From Arthrobacter sp. Soil763 (lineage in GTDB: Bacteria; Actinomycetota; Actinomycetes; Actinomycetales; Micrococcaceae), in contig NZ_LMSH01000002.1 in assembly GCF_001428365.1 (NCBI RefSeq), positions 387,049-451,048 of the forward strand: a stretch of DNA of 64,000 nt, written 5' to 3'. The position numbers and the translations under genes were made by a program. Within the stretch, counting starts at the first letter, position 1; each line of letters opens with the position of its first letter. Under the pieces are notes generated by a model, which saw only the letters and a program-made list of their open reading frames with translations, did not search any database and was not told the origin of the DNA. Shown piece after piece: positions 43,342-51,743 of this stretch.

Positions 43342-44505
43342 ATGTCATCAACGCCCAATAGCCCCACCCCCGGCACCACCCGGATCGTCGCCGGCGCATC
43401 GGCCAGGCCCAAACGCAAGCGCACGCTCGAAGTCGGGGTCGCCGTCGGTCTCGCCCTGCTGATCGGAGCCGGGGCCGCCGTCGCCTCGACCGTGTCCCGC
43501 AGCAGCGACGCCGGGGCGGCGCCGGCCGCCGGCGCCGCCCCGGCAACGGAACTCCGGCTTGGCTACTTCGGGAACATCACCCACGGCCCGGCCCTGATCG
43601 GGGTAAGCAAGGGGTTCATCGCCGGGGAACTGGGCCGGACCAGGCTCAGCACCCAGGTCTTCAACGCCGGCCCCGCCGCGGTCGAGGCGCTCAACGCCGG
43701 CGCCATCGACGCGGCCTACATCGGACCCAACCCGGCGATCAACTCCTACGTGAAGAGCAAAGGCGAATCCATCAGCATCATCGCCGGCGCCACCGCCGGC
43801 GGTGCGCAGCTGGTGGTCAAGCCCGGGATCACCTCGGCCGCGGACCTCCCGGGCAAGACCCTGGCGTCGCCGCAGCTCGGCGGCACCCAGGACGTAGCCC
43901 TGCGTGCCTGGCTCGGCCACCAGGGGTTCAAGACGTCCACGGACGGCAGTGGCGACGTCACGATCAACCCGACCGAGAACGCCCAGACCCTCAAACTGTT
44001 CCAGGACGGCAAGCTCGACGGCGCCTGGCTGCCGGAGCCGTGGGCGTCACGCCTGGTGCTCCAGGCCGGGGCGAAGGTCCTGGTGGATGAGAAAAATCTG
44101 TGGGACAAGGGCGAGTTCGTCACCACCGTCCTGATCGTCAACAAGACGTTCGCGGCCAACCACCCGGCCACCGTCCAGGCGCTACTCAGGGGCCATGTCG
44201 AATCGGTTGACTGGCTCAACGCCGCACCCGCCGCCGAGAAAGCCGGCGTCCTCAACGACGCACTCAAGGCCGCGTCCGGCAAGGCGCTGCCGGCCGACGT
44301 CGTCGACCGGTCCCTGAAGCACATTGTCTTCACCACCGACCCGCTCGCCGGGACCTACCGGAAACTGCTCCAGGACGGCGTCGACGCCGGAACCACCAAG
44401 GCGGCGGACATCAACGGCATCTTCGACCTCACGGCGCTGAACCGCGTCCTGGCCGAGGGGTCCGCCGGCAGGAAGATCTCCGCCGGTGGGCTCGGCAAGG
44501 ACTAG
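43342..44505 (+). CDS. ssuA: ABC transporter substrate-binding protein, NitT/TauT (sulfonate) type
   Basis: 387-aa extracytoplasmic binding protein. Seen: an N-terminal hydrophobic segment TLEVGVAVGLALLIGAGAAV (about residues 31-50) without a lipobox, so it may be membrane-anchored; then LRLGYFGNITHGPALIGVSK (about 73-92), AVEALNAGAIDAAYIGPNPA (about 114-133), and LDGAWLPEPWASRL. These match SsuA/NrtA-like proteins. Sulfonate as substrate is inferred from cys neighbours and the sulfur-type promoter. Start at ATG 43342 with AGAGGG upstream. First gene of a three-gene operon. Confidence 0.87.
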   Translation: MSSTPNSPTPGTTRIVAGASARPKRKRTLEVGVAVGLALLIGAGAAVASTVSRSSDAGAAPAAGAAPATELRLGYFGNITHGPALIGVSKGFIAGELGRTRLSTQVFNAGPAAVEALNAGAIDAAYIGPNPAINSYVKSKGESISIIAGATAGGAQLVVKPGITSAADLPGKTLASPQLGGTQDVALRAWLGHQGFKTSTDGSGDVTINPTENAQTLKLFQDGKLDGAWLPEPWASRLVLQAGAKVLVDEKNLWDKGEFVTTVLIVNKTFAANHPATVQALLRGHVESVDWLNAAPAAEKAGVLNDALKAASGKALPADVVDRSLKHIVFTTDPLAGTYRKLLQDGVDAGTTKAADINGIFDLTALNRVLAEGSAGRKISAGGLGKD

Positions 44506-44549
44506 CTCCGCCGCCTCCGGCCAACCGCCACTACAGTTAGGACCAGACC

Positions 44550-45275
44550 ATGCCAGTCGTACTGGAACACCTGGGCAAACGCTTCGGCGACGGTGCCCCG
44601 GTACTGGACGACGTCAACGCCACCATCGGGCAGGGCGAGTTCGTCGCCCTGCTCGGTGCGTCCGGCTGCGGCAAGTCCACCCTACTCAACATCATGGCGG
44701 GACTGGAGGCGCCGACGTCGGGCGCCCTCGAAGTGCCAAGCGACGGGGCAGCGTTCATGTTCCAGGACGCGGCGCTGTTCCCGTGGCTGACCGCCCGGGA
44801 AAACATCGAGCTGGCGCTGAAGCTCCGAGGCGTCGGGAAGACCGGGCGCAGGGCCCGGGCGGGGGAGTTGCTGGACCTGGTGCACCTGGCCGGCGCCGGC
44901 GACAAACGGCCCCACGAACTCTCCGGCGGCATGCGGCAGCGGGTGTCCCTGGCCCGTTCGCTGGCCCAGGACCGGCAGCTGCTCCTCATGGATGAGCCGT
45001 TCGCGGCGCTCGACGCGATCACCCGCGACCTGCTCCACGATGAGCTGGAACGGATCTGGAAGGAAACCGGCCGCACGATCGTCTTTGTCACGCACAACGT
45101 CCGGGAAGCCGTCCGGCTGGGCCAGCGCGTGCTGCTGCTGTCCTCCCGGCCCGGCCGCGTGGTGCGCGAATGGCGCGTCAGCGAGGAACACCGAACCGAC
45201 GCCGGCCTGGCCGGCCAGCTCACCGGCGAGATCACCGCCCGGCTGCGAGAGGAAATCCGGCGCCATGCCAAATAA
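44550..45275 (+). CDS. ssuB: ABC transporter ATP-binding protein, sulfonate type
   Basis: 241-aa ATPase. Seen: Walker A LLGASGCGKSTLLNIMAGLE (about residues 34-53), Q-loop FMFQDAALFPWLTARENIEL, signature LSGGMRQRVSLARSLAQD (about 127-144), Walker B LLMDEPFAALDAITR, and switch His VFVTHNVREAVRLG. The FPWLT after the Q-loop is typical of the SsuB/TauB/NrtD group. It overlaps the permease gene by 11 nt, indicating coupled expression. Confidence 0.92.
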   Translation: MPVVLEHLGKRFGDGAPVLDDVNATIGQGEFVALLGASGCGKSTLLNIMAGLEAPTSGALEVPSDGAAFMFQDAALFPWLTARENIELALKLRGVGKTGRRARAGELLDLVHLAGAGDKRPHELSGGMRQRVSLARSLAQDRQLLLMDEPFAALDAITRDLLHDELERIWKETGRTIVFVTHNVREAVRLGQRVLLLSSRPGRVVREWRVSEEHRTDAGLAGQLTGEITARLREEIRRHAK

Positions 45276-46203
45276 CCAGCCCTCCGTGGCGGAGGCCCCG
45301 GCCCGCACCCGCAAGGTCACGGCCGCCCTGACCCGGTCCTCCGGCGGGCAGGATGACCTGCGCGAGCTTGAGGCAGGGCTCGATTCCCTGCAGTCCGACG
45401 CCAGCCGCAGGACCGGCATCGACTGGAGCAGGATCCTGCTGCCGGTCGCCGCGCTCGCGGTGCTGGTGCTCGTCTGGCAGTTCTACGTTTCCCTTGGCCT
45501 CAAGCGGCGCGACGTGGTGCCCGGCCCGCTGGACGTCGCCGGCCAGATCGGGGTCCTCTGGGGCGAGGGCACGCTGCAGGAAGCGGTCTGGACCTCGGTG
45601 CAGCGCGGCGTCCTGGGCTTCCTGATCAGTGTGGTCATCGCGACGCCGGTGGGGCTCCTGCTGGCGCAGGTGCGGCCCTTGCGGCGCGCCCTCGGACCGC
45701 TGATCTCCGGCCTTCAGGTCCTGCCGTCCGTGGCCTGGGTGCCGGCCGCCATCCTGTGGTTCGGGATCACCGACGCCACGGTGTACTTCGTGGTGTTCAT
45801 GGGCGCCATCCCGTCGATCATCAACGGCCTGGTCTCAGGCGTGGACCAGATCCCGCCGCAGTACCGCAGGGTCGGGAAAGTCCTGGGCGCCTCCCGCCTC
45901 CAGTTGGCCCTGCAGATCATCCTGCCGGCGGCGCTTCCGGGCTATCTCGGCGGCCTCAAGCAGGGGTGGGCGTTCTCCTGGCGCTCGCTCATGGCAGCGG
46001 AGATCATTGCCGTCGGCGGCACCATCGGCTTCGGCCTGGGCTCGATGCTGGACCAGGGCCGGGTGCTCTCCGACATGACCATCGTCATGGCCGCCATCCT
46101 GCTGATCCTTGGCGTTGGGATCCTGATCGAACTGCTGGTCTTCGGGCCGGTCGAAAAGCGCCTGCTGCGCCGCCGCGGACTCCTCACCGGCAGCACCCGC
46201 TGA
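45265..46203 (+). CDS. ssuC: ABC transporter permease, sulfonate type
   Basis: 312-aa permease. Residues 1-50 are hydrophilic and extra to the family; about six hydrophobic segments follow, starting ILLPVAALAVLVLVWQFYVS. Seen: VLPSVAWVPAAILWFGITDA (about 157-176) and the EAA loop region VDQIPPQYRRVGKVLGASRL (about 193-212), with GWAFSWRSLMAAEIIAVGG, all typical of SsuC-like permeases. ATG 45265 lies inside the end of ssuB. Last gene of the operon; the next gene has its own ribosome site. Confidence 0.92.
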   Translation: MPNNQPSVAEAPARTRKVTAALTRSSGGQDDLRELEAGLDSLQSDASRRTGIDWSRILLPVAALAVLVLVWQFYVSLGLKRRDVVPGPLDVAGQIGVLWGEGTLQEAVWTSVQRGVLGFLISVVIATPVGLLLAQVRPLRRALGPLISGLQVLPSVAWVPAAILWFGITDATVYFVVFMGAIPSIINGLVSGVDQIPPQYRRVGKVLGASRLQLALQIILPAALPGYLGGLKQGWAFSWRSLMAAEIIAVGGTIGFGLGSMLDQGRVLSDMTIVMAAILLILGVGILIELLVFGPVEKRLLRRRGLLTGSTR

Positions 46204-46334
46204 ATCCCGCGTGGTGAGCGCTGCCAGGCACTCCGCCGGCCGCCGATGGACCCTTGTTACGCCCACGCCCGGTAAATACACTCACGGCTAGGGGCCGGTA
46301 AACCGCCCCGCAGCCCGCTTCTGAGGAGGACGCC

Positions 46335-46631
46335 GTGGCGCCAAAATACGGAGTACTGGCACTGGTCGAGGCAAAACTGGGGAAGGAACAGGAGGTCTGG
46401 GACTTCCTGAACGGCGCCCGCGCGGCGGTGCTCAAGGAATCCGGGACACGCACCTGGTACGCCTTCCGGGTCAACGATTACACCTTCGGCATCTTTGACA
46501 CCTTCGACACCGAGGAAGACCGGCAGGCGCACCTCACGGGCGCCATCCCCGCCGCGCTCGCGCAGCACGGCCCTACCCTGCTGTCCAAGGACCCGGACAT
46601 CAGGCAGATCGAGCTCATCGCGGTGAAGTAG
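46335..46631 (+). CDS. Antibiotic biosynthesis monooxygenase (ABM) domain protein
   Basis: 98-aa small ferredoxin-like fold protein. Seen: YGVLALVEAKLGKEQEVWDF (residues 5-24), TRTWYAFRVNDYTFGIFDTF (about 40-58) and a closing beta-strand. ABM proteins include quinol monooxygenases such as YgiN and heme-degrading enzymes, but the domain alone does not define activity. GTG start with a strong GAGGAGG ribosome site. It is single, between the ssu-like operon and cysG. Confidence 0.75.
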   Translation: MAPKYGVLALVEAKLGKEQEVWDFLNGARAAVLKESGTRTWYAFRVNDYTFGIFDTFDTEEDRQAHLTGAIPAALAQHGPTLLSKDPDIRQIELIAVK

Positions 46632-46684
46632 GCCGACGGGCCAGGCCCGGTCCGACGGGCGAGGTTACCTCCCGTTACCCTGCG

Positions 46685-46735
46685 TGAACGGGTGTTTCCC
46701 GGCCGCTGGGCAGCCTCCGGGAGCGGCCCTATCGT
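46685..46735 (+). promoter_or_regulatory. Sulfur-type leaderless promoter of cysG
   Basis: TGAACGGGTGTTTC at 46685-46698 and -10 TATCGT at 46730-46735, six bases before ATG 46742. The box starts 57 nt before the ATG, as in the two other sulfur promoters. A second similar sequence, TTACCTCCCGTTAC, lies 20 nt further upstream (46665). Confidence 0.66.
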
Positions 46736-46741
46736 CGATGC

Positions 46742-48001
46742 ATGGCAATTCAGGACATCTACCCCGCAGCACTGCGCCTGCTCGGCCGGCCCGTACTGGT
46801 GGTCGGCGGCGGACCGGTCGCCGCCCGCCGGGCCAGGGGGCTGCTCGACGCCGGCGCCCAGGTCACCGTCGTGGCCCCGCTCGGCTGCCCGGCCCTTGAG
46901 GAACTCGCCGGTGCCGGGCTGCTGGACTGGCAGCCCCGCCCGTACCGCAGCGCCGACGTCGACGGGACCTGGTTCGTCCAGACCGCCACCGGCGACGCCG
47001 CGGTGGACGCGCAGGTCGCCGCCGACGCCGAGGCGCAGCGCGTGTGGTGCGTCAACGCCTCGGACCACGGTGCCTCCGCCGCCTGGACACCGGCCGTGGC
47101 CGTCGTCGACGACGTCAAGATCGCCGTCAACGCCGGGGGAGACCCGCGGCGGGCGATGGCCCTGCGCGACGCCGTCGCCACCGCCCTGCACGCCGGTGAC
47201 CTTCCGCTCCGGCGTCGTCGCCCATCCGGCGCAGGCAGCGTCGCCCTCGTCGGCGGCGGACCGGGCGACGCCGGGCTCATCACCGTCCGCGGCCGGCGGC
47301 TCCTGGGCCAGGCGGACGTCGTCGTCGCGGACCGGCTCGGCCCGCGTGAACTGCTCGGTGAACTCGCCCCGGATGTCCGCGTGATCGAGGTCGGCAAGAC
47401 CCCCGGCCACCACCCGGTCCCGCAGTCCGGGATCAACCGGATCCTCGTCAACGAGGCCCTGGCCGGGCACCGCGTGGTCCGGCTCAAAGGCGGCGACCCG
47501 TACGTCCTGGGCCGCGGCGGTGAAGAAGCCGAGTATTGCCGCCAGCACGGCGTCGAGGTTGAAGTCGTGCCCGGAGTGACATCGGCGATCTCCGTCCCCG
47601 CCGCCGCCGGCATCCCGGTCACGCACCGCGGCCTGGCCAAGGGCTTCAGCGTCGTCACCGGGCATGAGGAACTCTCCGAAGTTCCCGCCCGGGCCGACCA
47701 CACCGTGATCCTGCTCATGGGCGTCGGCCAGCTCCGCGGTTCCGCGGCGTCGCTGGGCCGTGCCGGTTTGCCAGCCGGGACGCCTGTTGGCATCGTAGAG
47801 AATGGATACCTGCCCAACCAGCGGGTGACCATCGGAACGCTCGGGACCATCGCGGACCAAGCCGAGGCCGCCGGCGTCGCGAACCCTGCCGTGATCGTGA
47901 TCGGTGACGTGGTCCGCGTCAGCCCGTTCGCGCCGCCGCACTTCAAGACCGCGGACTACGGCACGACGTCTCCGAACGCCCCCCGCGTCCCCGCCCGTTA
48001 G
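46742..48001 (+). CDS. cysG: Siroheme synthase: precorrin-2 dehydrogenase fused to uroporphyrinogen-III C-methyltransferase
   Basis: 419-aa bifunctional enzyme. N-terminal half (about residues 1-155): NAD-dependent precorrin-2 dehydrogenase/ferrochelatase-like domain with PVLVVGGGPVAARRARGLLD and VWCVNASDHGA. C-terminal half (about 160-405): SAM-dependent methyltransferase with VALVGGGPGDAGLITVRGRR, VVADRLGPRELL, RLKGGDPYVLGRGGEEAEYC and VVPGVTSAISVPAAAGIPVT. The central Met8-type dimerisation domain appears short, and a CbiX-type chelatase at 35.7 kb may do the iron insertion. Makes the siroheme needed by SirA. Confidence 0.93.
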   Translation: MAIQDIYPAALRLLGRPVLVVGGGPVAARRARGLLDAGAQVTVVAPLGCPALEELAGAGLLDWQPRPYRSADVDGTWFVQTATGDAAVDAQVAADAEAQRVWCVNASDHGASAAWTPAVAVVDDVKIAVNAGGDPRRAMALRDAVATALHAGDLPLRRRRPSGAGSVALVGGGPGDAGLITVRGRRLLGQADVVVADRLGPRELLGELAPDVRVIEVGKTPGHHPVPQSGINRILVNEALAGHRVVRLKGGDPYVLGRGGEEAEYCRQHGVEVEVVPGVTSAISVPAAAGIPVTHRGLAKGFSVVTGHEELSEVPARADHTVILLMGVGQLRGSAASLGRAGLPAGTPVGIVENGYLPNQRVTIGTLGTIADQAEAAGVANPAVIVIGDVVRVSPFAPPHFKTADYGTTSPNAPRVPAR

Positions 48002-48113
48002 TTTCAGCCCGCCCCACGACCCCGCAAGCCCGCCGACTGCTCCGTACCGCCGTTTTCAAACCCCACGAGGGCGTTGTTGGAGCAACGGATCCAGAAGAAT
48101 AAGGAACACAGCC

Positions 48114-49568
48114 GTGTCAACGAACACCACCGTAGGAACCGCCGCCCGTCCGCTGCGCGTCGCCGTCGTCGGCTCCGGCCCGGCCGGCGTCTACGCCGCG
48201 GACATCCTGACCAAGAGCGAGGCCGTCAAAAGCGGCGAGCTCACCGTCAGCATCGACCTCTTCGACCGCTACCCGGCACCCTACGGCCTGATCCGCTACG
48301 GCGTCGCCCCGGACCACCCGCGCATCAAGGGCATCGTCAACGCCCTGCACAAGGTGCTGGACCGCGGCGACATCCGCTTCTTCGGCAACGTCGACTACGG
48401 CACGGACCTCACCCTCGAAGACCTCCGGACCCACTACGACGCCGTCATCTTCGCCACCGGCGCCATCAAGGACGCGGACCTCAACATCCCCGGCATCGAA
48501 CTCGAGGGCTCCTACGGCGGCGCCGACTTCGTCTCCTGGTACGACGGGCACCCGGACGTGTCCCGCGACTGGCCGCTGGAGGCCAAGGAGATCGCCGTGA
48601 TCGGCAACGGCAACGTGGCCCTGGACGTGGCCCGCATGCTCTCCAAGCACGCCGACGACTTGCTGGTCTCCGAAATCCCGGACAACGTCTACCGGGCCCT
48701 GAAGGACTCCCCGGTCACCGACGTGCACGTCTTCGGCCGCCGAGGCCCCGCACAGGTGAAGTTCACCCCGCTGGAGCTGCGCGAACTGTCCCACTCCAAG
48801 GACGTGGACATCATCCTCTACCCCGAGGACTTTGAGTTCGACGCCGAATCCGACCGCCAGATCCAGAGCAACAACCAGACCAAGACCATGGTGGGCACCC
48901 TCACCAACTGGATCGCCGAACAGCCCGAGGACCTTTCCGAACTCACGGCCTCCCGCCGGCTGCACCTGCACTTCCTGCACAGCCCGGTCGAGGTGTACGA
49001 CGACGCCGCGAACCCGGGCAAGGTGGCCGGGATCAAGTTCGAGCGCACCGAACTCGACGGCACGGGCAACGCCCGCGGGACCGGCGAGGTCCTCGACTAC
49101 CCGGTCCAGGCCGTCTACCGCGCCATCGGCTACTTCGGTTCGGCGCTGCCCGAGGTCGAGTTCGACCACAGCCGGGGAATCGTCCCGAACGACGGCGGCC
49201 GCGTCCTGGACGCGTCCGGCGCCCACGTGCCCGGCATCTACGCCACCGGCTGGATCAAGCGCGGCCCCGTCGGCCTGATCGGCCACACCAAGGGCGACGC
49301 CCTGGAAACCGTGACCTACCTGCTGGAAGACCGCGGCAATCTGCCGCAGGCCGCGGCGCCCGCGCCGGAGGCGATCATCGGGCTGCTGGAGGACCGCGGG
49401 GTGCAGTACACCTCCTGGGAAGGCTGGCTCGCCCTGGACGCGCACGAACGCTCCCTGGGTCAGAAGGCCAGTGCCGAAGCCGGCAGTGTGCAGCGCGAGC
49501 GCATCAAGGTGGTCCCGCGCGAGGACATGGTCGAGATCTCCCGCGGCGGCGTCGCAGCGGAGGTCTAA
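48114..49568 (+). CDS. fprA: FprA-type ferredoxin--NADP+ reductase (copy 1, sulfur region)
   Basis: 484-aa FAD enzyme of the adrenodoxin-reductase type. Seen: FAD motif VAVVGSGPAGVYAADILTKS (about residues 16-35), FDRYPAPYGLIRYGVAPDHP, the NADP motif IAVIGNGNVALDVARML (about 161-177), VHVFGRRGPAQVKFTPLELR, and GIYATGWIKRGPVGLIGHTK near the C-terminus. It reduces ferredoxin with NADPH. Placed 112 nt after cysG, it is a likely electron source for the ferredoxin-dependent SirA. GTG 48114 has AAGGAA upstream. A paralogue lies at 60116-61564. Confidence 0.92.
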   Translation: MSTNTTVGTAARPLRVAVVGSGPAGVYAADILTKSEAVKSGELTVSIDLFDRYPAPYGLIRYGVAPDHPRIKGIVNALHKVLDRGDIRFFGNVDYGTDLTLEDLRTHYDAVIFATGAIKDADLNIPGIELEGSYGGADFVSWYDGHPDVSRDWPLEAKEIAVIGNGNVALDVARMLSKHADDLLVSEIPDNVYRALKDSPVTDVHVFGRRGPAQVKFTPLELRELSHSKDVDIILYPEDFEFDAESDRQIQSNNQTKTMVGTLTNWIAEQPEDLSELTASRRLHLHFLHSPVEVYDDAANPGKVAGIKFERTELDGTGNARGTGEVLDYPVQAVYRAIGYFGSALPEVEFDHSRGIVPNDGGRVLDASGAHVPGIYATGWIKRGPVGLIGHTKGDALETVTYLLEDRGNLPQAAAPAPEAIIGLLEDRGVQYTSWEGWLALDAHERSLGQKASAEAGSVQRERIKVVPREDMVEISRGGVAAEV

Positions 49569-49582
49569 CCCCGCATTACTGA

Positions 49583-49641
49583 CAATGCGCGGTCACCCCG
49601 CCCCGTCCCGAAGGGGGTGGGGGAGAGGTGGCCGCGCGTTG
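49583..49641 (+). terminator. Possible terminator after fprA copy 1
   Basis: Imperfect inverted repeat: CAATGCGCGG (49583-49592) against CCGCGCGTTG (49632-49641), with further C-rich/G-rich pairing inside (CCCCGCCCC against GGGGGTGGGGG). One G-T type pair in the outer arm. Confidence 0.5.
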
Positions 49642-49688
49642 GTCGGTCATGGGGACATTTCCCCCGGGTAGTCAGTAGGCTTACCGTC

Positions 49689-49718
49689 ATGGACACGCAC
49701 CGAGGACCCGCCCAATGA
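49689..49718 (+). CDS. Possible 9-aa leaderless upstream ORF coupled to topoisomerase IB
   Basis: MDTHRGPAQ, starting seven bases after a -10-like TAGGCT (49676-49681). Its stop overlaps the topoisomerase ATG (ATGA), so its translation could feed ribosomes to the main gene, which lacks a strong ribosome site of its own. Existence rests only on this arrangement. Confidence 0.35.
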   Translation: MDTHRGPAQ

Positions 49719-50704
49719 GGCTCCGCCGCAGCAACGCCTCGGGCCGGGGCTACCGCCGGGTACCCGCCGGCACCGGCTTCAGCTACCGGGACCTGGACGG
49801 GTCGACCCTTCCGCCCGGCCCGGTCCGGGACCGGCTGGAAAGCATCGGGATACCGCCGGCCTGGACCGACGTCTGGATCGCGCCCTACGAGAACGGGCAC
49901 ATCCAGGCGACCGGGCTCGACGCCGTCGGACGGCGCCAGTACATCTACCACCCCAGCTGGCGGGAGCGGAAAGACCGGCTCAAGTTCGACCGCTCCCTGC
50001 AACTCGGCGAGACCCTGCCCGCCGCCCGCCGGCTGGTCACCCGCGACCTGCGCTCGGAGGGGCTGACGCGGGAGCGTGTGCTCGCGGCCGCGTTCCGGAT
50101 GCTCGACAGCGGATCGCTGCGCGTCGGATCCGAGCGCTACACCAACGAAAACGGCAGCCACGGCCTGGCCACCCTGCTCTGCGCGCATGTGAAGGTGTGC
50201 AAGGACGAGCTCCGCCTCAGTTTCCCCGCCAAGAGCGGCAAGAACTGGGAGTCCCGGATCGACGACGCCGACCTCGCCGACGTCGTCCGCTCGCTCAAAC
50301 GGCGCGGCGCCAACGCCCGGCTGCTCGCCTACAAAAACGGCCGGCGCTGGCACCCCGTGACCAGCGCCGAGATTAACGAGTACGTCAAGGAGCGCACCGG
50401 CGGCGACTTCACCGCGAAGGATTTCCGCACCCTGCGGGGCACTGTCGCCGCCGCCGTCAGCCTGGCCGAAACCGGGCCGCAGGCCAAGGTCAGCGCCCGC
50501 AAGCGCGCCGTCAGCCGGGCGATGGTGGACGCCGCCGCGGTGCTCGGCAACACGCCGTCGATTGCCCGGAAGAGCTACGTTGATCCGCGCCTGCTGGACC
50601 ACTACGAGGCGGGGGAGACCATCGACCCGAAGCGGCTGGACTCGGCCGAATCGGAGATCCGTGCGCTGCTCTACCAGGAGGGCGCCGTCGTCCCGCTGCG
50701 CTGA
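49715..50704 (+). CDS. DNA topoisomerase IB (poxvirus-like bacterial type)
   Basis: 329-aa enzyme relaxing supercoils through a 3'-phosphotyrosine. Seen: the N-terminal domain with IPPAWTDVWIAPYENGHIQA (about residues 46-65) and ATGLDAVGRRQYIYHPSWRE, and the catalytic domain with active-site residues in the usual order: Arg in GSERYTNENGSHGLATLL (about 140-157), Lys-containing loops, Arg in AKDFRTLRGTVAAAV (about 230-244) and the nucleophilic Tyr in SIARKSYVDPRLLDHYE (about 285-301). Complete catalytic set. The start overlaps a 9-codon ORF. Such enzymes are scattered in soil actinobacteria. Confidence 0.92.
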   Translation: MRLRRSNASGRGYRRVPAGTGFSYRDLDGSTLPPGPVRDRLESIGIPPAWTDVWIAPYENGHIQATGLDAVGRRQYIYHPSWRERKDRLKFDRSLQLGETLPAARRLVTRDLRSEGLTRERVLAAAFRMLDSGSLRVGSERYTNENGSHGLATLLCAHVKVCKDELRLSFPAKSGKNWESRIDDADLADVVRSLKRRGANARLLAYKNGRRWHPVTSAEINEYVKERTGGDFTAKDFRTLRGTVAAAVSLAETGPQAKVSARKRAVSRAMVDAAAVLGNTPSIARKSYVDPRLLDHYEAGETIDPKRLDSAESEIRALLYQEGAVVPLR

Positions 50705-50733
50705 CGGCCGGGAGGGTCCGGCAACAAGGACTC

Positions 50734-51591
50734 CTACATCCGCCCGAACCGGGCGCGGATCAGGGCAAAGGCGCCATAGGCGATGAACCCGGCTCCGATG
50801 GCCACGAGCAGGTACGGTCCGAAGGGGTGGTGCTGCAGCGCCTTGAGGCTGCCGTCCAGCCCGGTCGAGGAGCCGGGATCGTTGGTGGCCGCGGCCACGA
50901 CAAACAGCAGCCCGGTCAGCACCAGCGCCAGGCCCTTGGCGACGTGCCCGGCCACGCCCAGGCCGCTGACCAGGTGGCCGCGGTGGGTCCCCTCGAAGCG
51001 GCGCAGCTCCTCCTTGAACTTCTTGCCCAGGCCCTTCACCACGAAGTACACGCCGATGCCGCTGACCGTCAGGCCGATCCCGATCAGCAGCGGGGCTCCC
51101 AGCGGGCGGTTCAACAGCGCCTCGCTGAACGCGGCCGTGGATTGGCCCGAATCGCTCCGGACGCCGACGGCGAAGCTCGCGAACGTGAACCCGATGCTGC
51201 CGTAGGCGATGGCCAGGAAACCGGAGGAAACCAGCTTGCCCAGCCGTTCGCCGCGCGGCAGGTGCCGGGCCCGCAGGGTCGCCTCGCTCAGCTGCCACAG
51301 GGCCAGGCCGGCGCAGCCGACGAAACAGGTCCACATCACCGCGGGCCCCCACGGGTTCGCGGCCAGCTGTTCGATCGCCCCCGTGGGTTCCGCCTGGCCG
51401 GGGGCGCCCAGGACCAGGGCGACGGCGATCGCCCCGATCACGATGTGCAGCAGGGCCATTACCGCAAAGCCCCAGCGGGCGACGACGTCGAGGGTCCTGC
51501 TGTTGGACGCGGCCTCGGCGGCATCCGCGGCCTCCCCGAGGGCGGCGTCCAACGTAGCCTCGCCGCGCGGTTCCCTGCTTGCTTCTTCCAT
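50734..51591 (-). CDS. DUF1206 family membrane protein
   Basis: 285-aa protein with six predicted hydrophobic segments in three two-helix repeats; each repeat begins with an Ala/Gly-rich amphipathic stretch such as VVARWGFAVMALLHIVIGAI (about residues 36-55), LGKLVSSGFLAIAYGSIGFT and GVAGHVAKGLALVLTGLLFV. This triple layout is the DUF1206 pattern. Function unknown. The first 30 residues are acidic and cytoplasmic. It is convergent with the topoisomerase gene, 29 nt away. Confidence 0.88.
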   Translation of the reverse strand: MEEASREPRGEATLDAALGEAADAAEAASNSRTLDVVARWGFAVMALLHIVIGAIAVALVLGAPGQAEPTGAIEQLAANPWGPAVMWTCFVGCAGLALWQLSEATLRARHLPRGERLGKLVSSGFLAIAYGSIGFTFASFAVGVRSDSGQSTAAFSEALLNRPLGAPLLIGIGLTVSGIGVYFVVKGLGKKFKEELRRFEGTHRGHLVSGLGVAGHVAKGLALVLTGLLFVVAAATNDPGSSTGLDGSLKALQHHPFGPYLLVAIGAGFIAYGAFALIRARFGRM

Positions 51592-51743
51592 TGCTACGAG
51601 CTTACGCGCGGCGGGGCACGCCGACGGGCCGTCACGGCCGGACTACCAACTCTTTGGTAAGTGTGCTTACTATATGCGGAGTGCGGTCCCGACGGCGGGG
51701 CCGGGCACGTTCCGGATTCGATTCACACGATAGGAAGCTCACC

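Noticed and set aside
46665..46678. TTACCTCCCGTTAC as the main cysG sulfur box
   Set aside because: It resembles the box but lies 77 nt from the ATG; TGAACGGGTGTTTC at 46685 has the exact 57-nt distance seen at the other two promoters.
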